Positions 17,717 through 27,297 of a stretch of DNA of 64,000 nt are shown piece by piece. Where the stretch lies: assembly GCA_050246635.1 (NCBI GenBank), contig JBFWVR010000003.1, forward strand, positions 186,001 to 250,000. Reading direction: 5' to 3'. Origin of the DNA: JBFWVR01 sp050246635 (lineage in GTDB: Bacteria > Acidobacteriota > Vicinamibacteria > Vicinamibacterales > UBA2999). Under the pieces are notes generated by a model. The model was not told the origin of the DNA. It saw only the letters and a list, made by a program, of their open reading frames with translations, and made no database searches. Both the position numbers and the translations under genes were made by a program. Within the stretch, counting starts at the first letter, position 1, and each line of letters opens with the position of its first letter.

Positions 17717-17910
17717 GTGTCCGTCACGCGATCCGGCGCGGTGTCGTCCGCGCCGTGGCCGGGCAGGGCCCGGCCGGCCGCCGGCGTGTCGCCGCGGTGT
17801 CACCGGGCCTGTCGGGCTCCGGTGGCCGCGGTGCCGGCCGCACATAGTTTCGGGTCGAGCCGGGCGAACTTTAGGGGCGCCCGGGCGACCTCCGGCAAGG
17901 GGCGAGAAGT

Positions 17911-19020
17911 ATGGCGCGGAAGCTGCAGTCTGACAAGTGGCTGTTCCTGGCGACGCTGGCGCTCGTGTGCGTCAGCGTCATCATGGTGTACAGCGCCTCC
18001 GCGCTCGTGGCGCTCGAGCGGTTCAACCAGCCCTACCTGTTCGTGACCAAGCAGGTGATGTGGTCGCTGCTCGGGCTGGCCCTGCTCTCGATCGTCATGC
18101 GGATCGACTACCGGGTCTACCGCAACGAGACGCTGATCTGGGTCGGGCTCGGGGGCGTCTTCCTGCTGCTCGTTGCGGTCCTCTTCTCGCGGCCCATCAA
18201 CGGCACCCGCCGGTGGTTCGGCGTCGGCGGGTTCGGCATCCAGCCGTCGGAGCTGGCGAAGATCGTCATCATCTTCTTCACGGCCCTCATGCTCGAGCGC
18301 CGCATGCACCGCGTGAACGAGCTGCGCTACGCGCTCCTGCCCATCGGCCTGATCGTCGCGACCCTGGTCGGCCTGATCCTGCTCGAGCCCGACTTCGGCA
18401 CCGCCGTGACGATCCTGGCGGTCGTGGGCGTGATGATCTTCGCCGCCGGGCTCAGCTACCGGTACCTCTTCGGCGCCGCCCTCCTGGCGCTCCCGGCCCT
18501 GTACGTGATCCTGATGTCGGCCGACTATCGCCGCCGGCGGCTGCTGACGTTCCTCGATCCCTGGGCCGACCCGCTTGGCGACGGCTTCCAGATCATCCAG
18601 TCGCTCATCGCCGTGGGCACCGGCGGCGTGTTCGGGCGCGGGCTGATGGCCGGCGTGCAGAAGCTCTTCTACCTGCCGGAGCCGCAGACCGACTTCATCT
18701 ACGCCGTCATCGCGGAGGAGCTCGGGATGATCGGCGCGACGCTGATCCTCTTCTGCTTCTGCGTCATTGCCTGGCGCGGCATGCGCGCGGCCATGCGCGC
18801 GCCCGACGGCTTCGGGGCGTTCCTGGCCCTCGGCCTGACGATGATGATCGTGCTCCAGGCCTTCGTGAACATCAGCGTCGTGCTCGGCCTGATGCCGACG
18901 AAGGGCATCCCCCTGCCCCTCATGAGCTTCGGCGGCTCGTCGCTGCTCATCAACCTGCTGGGCATCGGCGTGCTGCTCAACATCGCGCAGCACTCGAGTG
19001 CCGAGACGGGAGCCGCGTGA
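17911..19020 (+). CDS. ftsW: Peptidoglycan glycosyltransferase FtsW (SEDS family)
   Basis: A 369-residue SEDS protein with about ten membrane helices that polymerises lipid II at the septum with FtsI. It carries NGTRRWFGVGGFGIQPSE, the catalytic-loop region DFGTAVTI, GGVFGRGLMAGVQK and the C-terminal MPTKGIPLPLMSFGGSS block, all typical of FtsW/RodA. Its place between murD and murG identifies it as FtsW rather than RodA. The start ATG follows AAGGGGCGAG at good spacing. Confidence 0.95.
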   Translation: MARKLQSDKWLFLATLALVCVSVIMVYSASALVALERFNQPYLFVTKQVMWSLLGLALLSIVMRIDYRVYRNETLIWVGLGGVFLLLVAVLFSRPINGTRRWFGVGGFGIQPSELAKIVIIFFTALMLERRMHRVNELRYALLPIGLIVATLVGLILLEPDFGTAVTILAVVGVMIFAAGLSYRYLFGAALLALPALYVILMSADYRRRRLLTFLDPWADPLGDGFQIIQSLIAVGTGGVFGRGLMAGVQKLFYLPEPQTDFIYAVIAEELGMIGATLILFCFCVIAWRGMRAAMRAPDGFGAFLALGLTMMIVLQAFVNISVVLGLMPTKGIPLPLMSFGGSSLLINLLGIGVLLNIAQHSSAETGAA

Positions 19021-19023
19021 CCG

Positions 19024-20157
19024 GTGCGGCTCCTGATTGCGGGAGGGGGCACGGGTGGGCATCTCTACCCGGGCATCGCGGTGGCCCGCGAGCTCATCGC
19101 GCGCGACCCCTCGGCGGAGGTCTCGTTCGTGGGCACCGCAGCCGGCATCGAGGCGCGCGTCGTGCCGCGCGAGGGGTTCCCGCTCGACCTGATTCGGGTC
19201 GCGGGATTGAAGGGCAAGTCGCGACGCCAGGTGGCGGGTGGCCTCGTGCTGCTGCCGCTGGCCGCGGCGGACGCGTGGCGGGTGCTCTCCACCCGCCGGC
19301 CCGACGTCGTGGTCGGCGTCGGTGGCTTCGCGTCGGGACCGGTGCTGGCGCTCGCGGCGCTGCGCGGCATCCCGACGATGCTGCTCGAGCAGAACGCGTT
19401 GCCCGGGCTGACGAACCGGCTGCTGGCGCGGCTGGTGTGCGCCGCGGCGGTGACCTACGAGGAGGCGTTGCGGTACTTCCCCGGCACGGGGTTCGTGGCC
19501 GGCAATCCCGTGCGGCCGGAGTTCTTCGCGGCGGGGGCCGCGGGCTCCGCGGGGACAGCGGAGGGAGGCGCCGGCCGGGAGGGGACTGATGCCGGACGGG
19601 ACACGCCGCCGCGAGCGGCGCGGGTGCTGATCTTTGGCGGCTCTCAGGGCTCGCACGCGATCAACGTGGCCATGGTGGCGGCAGCGCCGCGGCTGGCAGC
19701 CGCCGGCGTACCGCTCGAGGTCGTCCACCAGACCGGGGAACGAGACGTCGAGCTGGTGCGCGATGCGTACCGACGGGTCGGGTTGGCGGCCCGCGTGGAG
19801 GCCTTCATCTACGAGATGCACCGTGAGGTAGGCGCCGCCGACCTGGTCGTCTGCCGGGCCGGCGCCACGACGCTGGCGGAACTCGCCGCCGCGGGCACGC
19901 CGGCGCTGCTGATCCCGCTGCCGACCGCCACCGATGACCACCAGCGGAAGAACGCCGAGGTGGTCGCTCGCGCCGGCGCCGCCGGGGTGCTGGATGAACG
20001 GTCGCTCACGGGCGACGCGCTCGCGGACGAGATTGTCGCGCTGGCCGGCGACGCGTCGCGCCGCGCACGGATGTCGGCCGCGGCCCGTGGGCTCGCCCGC
20101 CCGGATGCGGCCGCGCGGATCGCGGACCGGGTGCAGACCCTCGCGAGCGGGAAATAG
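19024..20157 (+). CDS. murG: Lipid II synthase MurG
   Basis: A 377-residue GT-B enzyme that transfers GlcNAc to lipid I on the inner membrane face. GGGTGGHLYPGIAVA at the N-terminus, GVGGFASGPV, LLEQNALPGLTNR, FGGSQGSHAIN, CRAGATTLAEL and DDHQRKNA are MurG signatures. A Gly/Ala-rich insert of about 30 residues (near 160-190) separates the two domains and is unusual. The GTG start lies 3 bases after the ftsW stop. Confidence 0.95.
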   Translation: MRLLIAGGGTGGHLYPGIAVARELIARDPSAEVSFVGTAAGIEARVVPREGFPLDLIRVAGLKGKSRRQVAGGLVLLPLAAADAWRVLSTRRPDVVVGVGGFASGPVLALAALRGIPTMLLEQNALPGLTNRLLARLVCAAAVTYEEALRYFPGTGFVAGNPVRPEFFAAGAAGSAGTAEGGAGREGTDAGRDTPPRAARVLIFGGSQGSHAINVAMVAAAPRLAAAGVPLEVVHQTGERDVELVRDAYRRVGLAARVEAFIYEMHREVGAADLVVCRAGATTLAELAAAGTPALLIPLPTATDDHQRKNAEVVARAGAAGVLDERSLTGDALADEIVALAGDASRRARMSAAARGLARPDAAARIADRVQTLASGK

Positions 20158-20470
20158 GGCCACAGATGCCACAGATGGCACAGATGCCACAGATGGCACA
20201 GATGGCACAGATGACAGAGATCAGGCGGCGTTCGACACAGATGCGCAGATGAAAGACGGGCTGCACGGATACGGATAGGCAACTCGGGAAGGCTCAGGAC
20301 ACGCGTGACACACACCGCACTCATTCGACTCCCATGCGACAGCACGGGAGAGTTGCGCGTGTGCGGTCGCCGGGCATCCGCTGGTCGCCTCAGGCCCCAG
20401 GGCCCTTCGTGCCCCTTCGCTATCCGTGCCACCGGTGCCGTCTGTGGCCCGCCGAGCGGCAGTCCGTGCG
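20158..20470. repeat. CACAGATGG-word repeat element in the murG-murC gap
   Basis: The left part, from 20160 to about 20217, is a run of 9-base words (CACAGATGG/CACAGATGC). It is followed by a segment of about 40 bases (20235-20277, GACACAGATGCGCAGATG then CACGGATACGGATAG) that recurs at 63138-63177 and, reversed, within 58017-58360. The right part (about 20405-20455) holds the same words on the other strand (GCTATCCGTGCC, GTCTGTGGC), so the whole resembles an imperfect inverted pair around an unrelated centre. No coding signal was found. Confidence 0.75.
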
Positions 20471-20488
20471 ATGCCCTGGAGACGTGCC

Positions 20489-21907
20489 GTGCTCGGTAAG
20501 ACGCGCCGCATCCATTTCGTGGGCATCGGTGGCATCGGCATGAGCGGCATCGCGGAGCTGCTCGTGAACCTGGGCTACGCCGTGAGCGGTTCCGATGCCA
20601 GGGCATCCGAGATCACCGAGCGCCTGGCCGGGATGGGCGCCGAGGTGCACACCGGTCACGCGGGCGAGCACGTGGGCGACGCCGATGTCGTCGTGATCTC
20701 GTCGGCCGTGCGCGCCGACAATCCCGAGGTCGTCGCGGCGCGGGTGCGCCGCATCCCGGTGATCCCCCGCGCGGAGATGCTGGCCGAGCTGATGCGGCTG
20801 CGCTTCGGCATCGCCGTCGCGGGCGCGCACGGGAAGACGAGCACGACCTCGATGGTCGCGCTCGTGCTGGAGCGCGCAGGGCTGGACCCGACCGCGGTCA
20901 TCGGCGGGCGGCTGCGTGCGTTCGGCAGCAACGCCCGCCTCGGTCGCGGGGAGTACATGGTTGCCGAGGCGGACGAGAGCGACCGGTCCTTCCTGAAGCT
21001 CCAGCCGGCAATCGCGGTCATCACCAACGTGGACCGGGAGCACATGGAGGCGTACGGCGGGTTCCAGGACCTGCAGCAGGCCTTCACCGACTTCGCCAAC
21101 GTGGTGCCCTTCTACGGCGCCGTCGTCGCGTGCGCCGACGACGAGGAGCTGGCCCGGCTGCTGCCGCGCTTCCGCCGCCGCGTGATCACGTACGGGCTCG
21201 AGGCGCGCGACGCCGAGATCGGCGCCCTCGACGTCCGCCTCGAGGGCTTCGGCGCGGTCTGCACGGTCGTGCGCCGCGACGTGCACGGCGATCGTCCGGA
21301 CGAGCGGCTGGGCACGCTGCGCCTCGAAGTGCCCGGCCGGCACTCGGTGCAGAACGCGCTCGCGGCCGTGGCCGTGGGCCTGGAGCTGGGGATTCCGTTC
21401 GGGGTCGTCGCCGGGGCGCTGGCGTCGTTCGAAGGGGCCGAGCGCCGGTTCGAGCGGCGCGGGGTCGTCCACGGGATCACCGTCGTGGACGACTACGGCC
21501 ATCACCCGACGGAGATTGCCGCCGTGCTGGCGGCGGCGCGGGCCGCCAACCCGTCCCGCCTGCTGGTGGCGTTCCAGCCGCATCGCTACACCCGCACGCG
21601 GGATCTGCTCGCGGAGTTCGGTGAGGCCCTCGCGCCGGCGGACGAGGTGCTGCTGACCGACATCTACGCGGCGAGCGAAGACCCGATTCCCGGGGTGACG
21701 ACCGAGGCGCTGGCGGCAGCCATCGACACGCGCCGCCGCTCCGCGTGCCGGATCGTGCGTCCGCTCGAGGGGCTCGTCGCCGCGATCGTGGAGCTCGCAC
21801 GGCCCGGCGACATGGTGATCACGCTCGGCGCCGGATCGATTGGCGCCGTGGCGGGCGGGGTCGTGCCCGCGCTCGAGGGGCGATGGGGCCCCGGGGAGGT
21901 GGCGTGA
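20489..21907 (+). CDS. murC: UDP-MurNAc-L-alanine ligase MurC
   Basis: A 472-residue Mur ligase that adds L-alanine to UDP-MurNAc. IHFVGIGGIGMSGIAELL near the N-terminus, AGAHGKTSTT (near residue 113), ADESDRSFL, NVDREHMEAYGG and VVDDYGHHPTEI are standard MurC motifs. The GTG at 20489 has GGAG 7 bases before it and starts close to the conserved region; an in-frame ATG at 20471 is possible but lacks a ribosome site. In most clusters murB follows; here ftsQ does. Confidence 0.93.
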   Translation: MLGKTRRIHFVGIGGIGMSGIAELLVNLGYAVSGSDARASEITERLAGMGAEVHTGHAGEHVGDADVVVISSAVRADNPEVVAARVRRIPVIPRAEMLAELMRLRFGIAVAGAHGKTSTTSMVALVLERAGLDPTAVIGGRLRAFGSNARLGRGEYMVAEADESDRSFLKLQPAIAVITNVDREHMEAYGGFQDLQQAFTDFANVVPFYGAVVACADDEELARLLPRFRRRVITYGLEARDAEIGALDVRLEGFGAVCTVVRRDVHGDRPDERLGTLRLEVPGRHSVQNALAAVAVGLELGIPFGVVAGALASFEGAERRFERRGVVHGITVVDDYGHHPTEIAAVLAAARAANPSRLLVAFQPHRYTRTRDLLAEFGEALAPADEVLLTDIYAASEDPIPGVTTEALAAAIDTRRRSACRIVRPLEGLVAAIVELARPGDMVITLGAGSIGAVAGGVVPALEGRWGPGEVA

Positions 21908-21954
21908 CGGCCGCCGGCACACGCGGCCTGGCCGGCCGGGGAGCGGGGGCCTAG

Positions 21955-22791
21955 ATGCCACGTGTCGCCGCCCCGGCCGACAAGCGGTTCCGTCGGGCGC
22001 TCGTCAAGCCCGCGAAGCAGCGTCGTGTGGTCTGGCGCCGTGTGTGGCTGGCCGCGCGGGTGCTGGCGCTCGCGGGCCTCGCGGCCTACGGCGCGTGGCG
22101 CGGCACCGAGCTCGTCGCGAGCGCCCCGGCGCTGGCGGTGAAGACCGTGGCCGTGCGCGGCCACTCGCGGCTGTCCACCGGGGAGGTGCTCGCGCTGGTG
22201 GATGGGCTCAAGGGCCGCAACATCCTCACCGTGCGGCTGGAGGACTGGCGGCAGCGCCTGCTCGGCTCGGCGTGGGTGGAGGACGCGGCGTTGCGCCGGG
22301 TGCTGCCGGGGACGGTGGACGTCTCGATCCAGGAGCGGCAGCCGATGGGCATCGCCCGGCTCGGGCGTGCGCTCTACCTGGTCGACGCGCACGGGGTGAT
22401 CGTCGACGAGTACGGGCCGAACTACGCCGACCTCGACCTGCCGATCATCGACGGGCTCGCGGCGCCCGCCCCCGGCGAGGGCGCGTCCATCGTGGACGAG
22501 GCGCGGGCGGCGCTGGCGGCACGGGTGCTCGCGTCGCTCGCGGGTCCAGGGGGGCTGGCGGCGAAGGTCTCGCAGATCGACGTCAGCGACGTCCGGGACG
22601 CGGTGGTGATCCTCGAGGGGGACACCGCGCTGCTCCGGCTGGGTGACGAGGACTTCGCGGCGCGCCTGCAGGGCTACGTGGATCTGGAGCCCGCGCTGCG
22701 TGAGCGGGTGGCGGACATCGACTACGTGGACCTGCGATTCGGGGAGCGGTTGTACGTGCGCCCGGCGGTGACGCCGCGGCGGAAGCGCTAG
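21955..22791 (+). CDS. ftsQ: Cell division protein FtsQ
   Basis: A 278-residue bitopic protein. After a basic cytoplasmic start comes one membrane helix (WLAARVLALAGLAAYGAW), then a POTRA domain (about residues 62-130, TVAVRGHSRLSTGEVLALVD) and the FtsQ beta domain (ARLGRALYLVDAHGVIVDEYG). FtsQ recruits the FtsL-FtsB complex. It starts 47 bases after murC and precedes ftsA, as expected. No murB or ddl lies between. Confidence 0.92.
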   Translation: MPRVAAPADKRFRRALVKPAKQRRVVWRRVWLAARVLALAGLAAYGAWRGTELVASAPALAVKTVAVRGHSRLSTGEVLALVDGLKGRNILTVRLEDWRQRLLGSAWVEDAALRRVLPGTVDVSIQERQPMGIARLGRALYLVDAHGVIVDEYGPNYADLDLPIIDGLAAPAPGEGASIVDEARAALAARVLASLAGPGGLAAKVSQIDVSDVRDAVVILEGDTALLRLGDEDFAARLQGYVDLEPALRERVADIDYVDLRFGERLYVRPAVTPRRKR

Positions 22792-22841
22792 GGGCCGGGC
22801 GACCGGTCGAGGGGATGGCGGACGGACTCGGGGGAGGCAAG

Positions 22842-24074
22842 GTGGCACGACACGAGCGCTACGTGGTGGGGCTCGACATCGGGACTTCGAAGGTGTGCAC
22901 CGTCGTCGGCGAGATGCTGGACGAGGGCGGGCTCGACGTGATCGGGCTCGGGGTCGCCGAATCGAAGGGCCTGAAGCGAGGCGTGGTCGTCAATCTCGAG
23001 GCCGCGGTGGACTCGATCAAGAAGTCGATCGAGGAGGCCGAGCTGATGGCCGGCGTCGAGGTGGGCTCGGTCCACCTCGGCATCAACGGCCCGCACGTCA
23101 AGGGCTTCAACAGCCGGGGGGTCGTGGCCGTCGCCGGCAAGAACCGCGAGGTGACCCGCGACGACGTGCGCCGGGCGATTGACGCGGCCCGCGCCGTGTC
23201 GCTCCCGGCCGGCCGCGAGATCCTGCACGTGCTGCCGCAGGACTTCGTGGTGGACGAGCAGGAGGGCATCGGCGCGCCGGTCGGGCTGACCGGGGCCCGG
23301 CTCGAGGTGAACGTCCACATCATCACGGGGGGATCCACCGCGACCCAGAACCTCATCGCCTGCGTGAACCGGGCGGGGGTCGAGGTGATCGACACCGTCA
23401 TCGGCCAGCTCGCCGCGTCCGAGGCGGTGCTCACGCCGGACGAGAAGGAGCTCGGCGTGGCGCTGCTCGACATCGGGGGCGGCACCGCCGACCTGGCCAT
23501 CTTCGAGCGCGGCAGCCTGTGGCACACCGCCGTGGTGGCCGTCGGCGGCGACCACTTCACGAACGACATCGCGGTCGGGCTGCGCACCCCGATCCCGGAC
23601 GCCGAGAAGATCAAGCGGCGCGCCGGCTGCGCGCTGTCGTCGATGGTCGAGGAGGACGAGACCATCGAGGTGGCAAGCGTCGGCGGGCGCCGCCCGCGCG
23701 TGATGGCGCGCCGCATCCTCTCCGACATCCTCCAGCCGCGGGCGGAGGAGATCTTCCACCTCGTCTGGGACGAGATCAGCAAGGCCGGCTACGAGAAGTC
23801 GCTCAACTCGGGGCTGGTCCTCACCGGCGGCGGCGCGCTGCTCGACGGGATGTCGGAGATCTCGGAGCAGATCTTCGACCTGCCGATCCGGCGGGGCTCG
23901 CCCGTCGGGGTCGGCGGGCTCGCCGACCACGTCGCAAACCCGGCGTACGCCACGGCCGTCGGGCTGGTGCTCTACGCCGAGCGCCACCGGACCCCCGAGA
24001 CCGCCCGCGCGGGCGGCGGCGCGCTGACCCGCATGGTCGGGCGGCTCCGCACGGTCTTCAAGGAATTCTTCTAG
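22842..24074 (+). CDS. ftsA: Cell division protein FtsA
   Basis: About 410 residues of the actin-like ATPase that tethers FtsZ to the membrane. YVVGLDIGTSKVCTVVGE is the phosphate-1 loop; LLDIGGGTADLAIF and LTGGGALLDGM are the other nucleotide-binding loops. The C-terminal amphipathic helix (RMVGRLRTVFKEFF) fits the membrane anchor. The GTG at 22842 has GGAGG 4 bases upstream; an ATG at 22815 in the same frame is an alternative that would add nine residues. Confidence 0.93.
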   Translation: MARHERYVVGLDIGTSKVCTVVGEMLDEGGLDVIGLGVAESKGLKRGVVVNLEAAVDSIKKSIEEAELMAGVEVGSVHLGINGPHVKGFNSRGVVAVAGKNREVTRDDVRRAIDAARAVSLPAGREILHVLPQDFVVDEQEGIGAPVGLTGARLEVNVHIITGGSTATQNLIACVNRAGVEVIDTVIGQLAASEAVLTPDEKELGVALLDIGGGTADLAIFERGSLWHTAVVAVGGDHFTNDIAVGLRTPIPDAEKIKRRAGCALSSMVEEDETIEVASVGGRRPRVMARRILSDILQPRAEEIFHLVWDEISKAGYEKSLNSGLVLTGGGALLDGMSEISEQIFDLPIRRGSPVGVGGLADHVANPAYATAVGLVLYAERHRTPETARAGGGALTRMVGRLRTVFKEFF

Positions 24075-24117
24075 GACGCGGCCCACGGGTCGGCAACGAG
24101 GCACAGGAGGAGGCTCG

Positions 24118-25413
24118 ATGAACCCGCACGACAACATCCCGGACGCGGACGGCACGCTCGAACGGCTGCGGCTGACGATCGACGAAGAGGCGCGCAACGG
24201 CGCGCGAATCAAGGTGATCGGCGTCGGCGGCGGCGGCGGCAACGCCGTCACACGCATGGTCCAGGCCGGGCTGAGCGGCGTCGAGTTCATGGTGGCCAAC
24301 ACCGACGCCCAGTCGCTCAAGAACAACCCGGCGCCGATGAAGATCCAGATCGGCAGCAAGCTGACGAAGGGCCTCGGCGCCGGCGCCGACCCCAACGTCG
24401 GCCGCCAGGCCGCGCTCGAGGACACCGACACGATCATCCAGGCGCTCTCCGGCGCCGACATGGTCTTCGTCACGACCGGCCTCGGCGGCGGCACCGGCAC
24501 CGGCGCCGCGCCGGTGATCGCGAGCCTGGCCACCGAGCTCGGCGCCCTCACGATTGCCGTCGTCACCAAGCCCTTCAAGTTCGAGGGCAAGAAGCGGCAG
24601 CGGCAGGCCGAGCAGGGCCTCGAGGCCCTCAGCTCCGCGGTCGACACCGTGATCACGATCCCCAACGAGCGCCTGCTGTCGGTCATCGACCGCAGCACCT
24701 CGATGCTCGACGCGTTCTCCACCGCGGACGACGTGCTGCGCCAGGCGATTCAGGGCATCTCGGACCTGATCCTGGTGCCCGGGCTCATCAACCTCGACTT
24801 CGCCGACGTGAAGACCATCATGTCGGGCATGGGCGTCGCGATGATGGGCACCGCCATGGCCGAGGGCGACAGCCGCGCGATGAACGCGGCCAATCGCGCC
24901 ATCTCGAGCCCGCTGCTCGAGGACGCCAAGGTGGACGGCGCCCGTGGCGTCATCATCAACGTCACCGGCGGGCCGGACATGGCGCTGGTGGAGGTCAACG
25001 AGGCCCTGACGATCATCCAGGAGGCCGCCCACGAGGATGCCAACATCATCTTCGGCGCGGTCGTCGACCCGAACCTGCACGGCCGGGTAAAGATCACCGT
25101 GATCGCCACCGGGTTCGAGCACGCCCAGGTGATGCGCAGCTCGCCCGCCATGGCGCCGATGCAGACGCCGGTGGACCTCAACAGCTACACCCAGCACATC
25201 CAGCAGCAGGCCCGCGCCGCCGTGCAGGCGGCCGAGCCGGCCGCCGAGGCGCCCCGGCTCACGATTGCCCGGCGTCCGGCCCTGGATCTGCCCCTGCCGC
25301 GGGCCGCGGCAGGGGGGGGCGCCGAGCCCGCGCCGTCCCGCGGCGGCGATCCCGACCTCGACCTGAACCTCGAGCTCGACGTGCCGGCGTTCCTCCGCCG
25401 GAGCGAGGGATAG
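24118..25413 (+). CDS. ftsZ: Cell division GTPase FtsZ
   Basis: A 431-residue tubulin-like GTPase that forms the Z ring. The nucleotide-binding segment IGVGGGGGNAVTRM, the tubulin signature GGGTGTG near residue 123, and the T7 region NLDFADVKTIM are intact. A linker of about 75 residues rich in Ala/Pro leads to the conserved C-terminal peptide DVPAFLRR, which binds FtsA and other partners. GGAGG stands just upstream of the ATG. It closes the dcw cluster. Confidence 0.97.
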   Translation: MNPHDNIPDADGTLERLRLTIDEEARNGARIKVIGVGGGGGNAVTRMVQAGLSGVEFMVANTDAQSLKNNPAPMKIQIGSKLTKGLGAGADPNVGRQAALEDTDTIIQALSGADMVFVTTGLGGGTGTGAAPVIASLATELGALTIAVVTKPFKFEGKKRQRQAEQGLEALSSAVDTVITIPNERLLSVIDRSTSMLDAFSTADDVLRQAIQGISDLILVPGLINLDFADVKTIMSGMGVAMMGTAMAEGDSRAMNAANRAISSPLLEDAKVDGARGVIINVTGGPDMALVEVNEALTIIQEAAHEDANIIFGAVVDPNLHGRVKITVIATGFEHAQVMRSSPAMAPMQTPVDLNSYTQHIQQQARAAVQAAEPAAEAPRLTIARRPALDLPLPRAAAGGGAEPAPSRGGDPDLDLNLELDVPAFLRRSEG

Positions 25414-25435
25414 GCCGGTGATACAGTAGGAAGAT

Positions 25436-25486
25436 CCAGGGGGTCCGGGAGCGGCGCCTGTGCAGGCGCAGCTCCACGCCCCCTGG
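25436..25486 (+). promoter_or_regulatory. Three-tier hairpin between ftsZ and radical SAM gene
   Basis: CCAGGGGG (25436-25443) pairs with CCCCCTGG (25479-25486), GGAGC (25448-25452) with GCTCC (25471-25475), and GCGCCTG (25454-25460) with CAGGCGC (25463-25469). About 20 base pairs form one stem with small bulges. There is no T-run after it, and it ends 8 bases before the next ATG, where a ribosome site would be expected. It could be a terminator, an attenuator or a structured 5' leader. Confidence 0.6.
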
Positions 25487-25494
25487 CAGTTCCC

Positions 25495-27237
25495 ATGAAA
25501 GCACGGCACCAGCGAGACGCCGCACGAGACATCCTTTCGCGAGAAGTGGGGTACGTCACCAAACCCCACGCCGACCGACTGCGGATTGCCCTGGCCTTCC
25601 CGAACACCTACTACGTCGGGATGTCCAACCTGGGCTTCCAGACCGTCTACCGCCTCTTCAACGCCCACCCCGACATCGTCTGCGAGCGCGTGTTCCTGCC
25701 GCCGAAGCAGGAGCTGGCCGCGCTCGTCGCGTCGGGCAGCCGCCTCGTCACCGTGGAGTCGCAGACGCCGCTCCACGACTTCGACGTCATCGCCTTCTCG
25801 GTGTCGTTCGAGTGGGACTACACGAACGTCCTGACGATGCTGCGGCTGGCCGGGCTGGAGCCCAGGGCCGAGGCGCGCACGACCGGGGACCCGCTGGTGC
25901 TCATCGGTGGCGCGGTGACCTTCGTCAACCCGGAGCCGCTGGCGCCCTTCGCGGACGTCATCGCCGCGGGCGAGGGCGAGGTGCTGATCCCCGCCCTGCT
26001 GGAGGCCGTGCACGCGTCGGGGTCACGGCCCGAGCTGTTGCGGGCCCTTGCCGCGTCGCGCGGGTACTACGTGCCGTCGTTCTACGACGTCGAGTACACC
26101 GCGGAGGGAGCCATCGCCCGTTACGTGCCGCGCGAGGGCACCGGCGCGCCCGCCACGGTCAAGAAGGCGGCGCTGCGCTCCACCGACGCCTGCGATCCCC
26201 CCGCGACGAGCATCTTCACGCCGGACACGGAGTTCGGGTCCCGGTGGCTCGTCGAGGTGGTCCGCGGGTGCGCGAACCTGTGCCGCTTCTGCTGGGCCGG
26301 CTACAACTACCTGCCCGTGCGCGCGTTCCCGGCCGACCGCATCCTCGAGCTCGCCAGGCAGGCGCGACCGCATGCCACGCGCGCCGGGCTCGTCTCCATC
26401 GCCCTCTGCGACCACCCGGAGATCGAGCGGATCCTCGAGGGGCTGCGTGATCTGGGGTACTCGATCAGCCCCGCGTCGCTGCGGCTGGACGATCTCACCC
26501 CTCGCATCGTGTCGCTGCTGCAGGCCAGCGGCGAGCGCTCGCTCACGATTGCCCCCGAGACCGGGTCGGATCGCCTGCGCCGTGTCATCAACAAGACGAT
26601 CACGAACGACGAGATCCTCGACCGCGCGAACCTGATCTTCTCGAGCGGCATCGAGAGCCTGAAGCTGTACTACATGATCGGCCTCCCCTCGGAGACGGAC
26701 GACGACCTGGTCGCGATCCGCGACCTCACGGCCGGCATCCGCGAGATCATGCTGACGCACGCGCGTGCCCGCGGCCGCATCGGCCGCATCGTCGCCAGCG
26801 TCAACCCGCTCGTGCCGAAGCCCGGCACCACCTACCAGTGGATGCCCATGGAGCAGGCCGACGCCATCGAGCGCAAGATGAAGCGGCTGCGCACCCTCGT
26901 CGCCGGGCTCGACAACGTCTACTTCAACATCAAGAGCGAGCGGCACTCCTACTACCAGGCGCTGCTGTCGCTCGGCGACCGGCGTATCGCCCCGGCGATC
27001 GAGGCCGCCGAGCGGAACGGCGGCCAGTGGCGCCGCGCCGTCAAGGACTCGGGCGTCGACGGCGACTTCTACATCTTCCGGGACCGGTCGGCCGACCCCG
27101 TGCTGCCCTGGGACATCATCGACGGCGGCATGAAGGCCGGCTTCTTCAAGGCCGAGCTCGAAAAGAGCACACGCGCGGAATGGACGCTGCCGCCCAAACG
27201 CGCCCGGGAGAACGAGGGACTGATCCCTGTGCTCTGA
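25495..27237 (+). CDS. B12-binding-type radical SAM protein
   Basis: A 580-residue radical SAM enzyme of unknown substrate. The N-terminal 190 residues resemble a cobalamin-binding-like Rossmann fold (LRIALAFPNTYYVGMSNLG), and the radical SAM domain carries C259-x3-C263-x2-C266 (VRGCANLCRFCWAGYNY) for the 4Fe-4S cluster. The pattern matches the uncharacterised TIGR03960-like group, often fused to or beside DUF2344; no DUF2344 part follows here. The ATG at 25495 lies 8 bases after a long hairpin and lacks a clear ribosome site. Confidence 0.85.
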   Translation: MKARHQRDAARDILSREVGYVTKPHADRLRIALAFPNTYYVGMSNLGFQTVYRLFNAHPDIVCERVFLPPKQELAALVASGSRLVTVESQTPLHDFDVIAFSVSFEWDYTNVLTMLRLAGLEPRAEARTTGDPLVLIGGAVTFVNPEPLAPFADVIAAGEGEVLIPALLEAVHASGSRPELLRALAASRGYYVPSFYDVEYTAEGAIARYVPREGTGAPATVKKAALRSTDACDPPATSIFTPDTEFGSRWLVEVVRGCANLCRFCWAGYNYLPVRAFPADRILELARQARPHATRAGLVSIALCDHPEIERILEGLRDLGYSISPASLRLDDLTPRIVSLLQASGERSLTIAPETGSDRLRRVINKTITNDEILDRANLIFSSGIESLKLYYMIGLPSETDDDLVAIRDLTAGIREIMLTHARARGRIGRIVASVNPLVPKPGTTYQWMPMEQADAIERKMKRLRTLVAGLDNVYFNIKSERHSYYQALLSLGDRRIAPAIEAAERNGGQWRRAVKDSGVDGDFYIFRDRSADPVLPWDIIDGGMKAGFFKAELEKSTRAEWTLPPKRARENEGLIPVL

Positions 27238-27297
27238 GCCCCGCCGGCCCGGCCGTCACGGCCGGCGCGTCGCGAGGCGGCCGTGGCGCCCCCGCAG

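Noticed and set aside
17596..17910. A small gene before ftsW
   Set aside because: The open frame there has no ribosome site and is built on an inverted repeat and low-complexity Ala/Arg codons.
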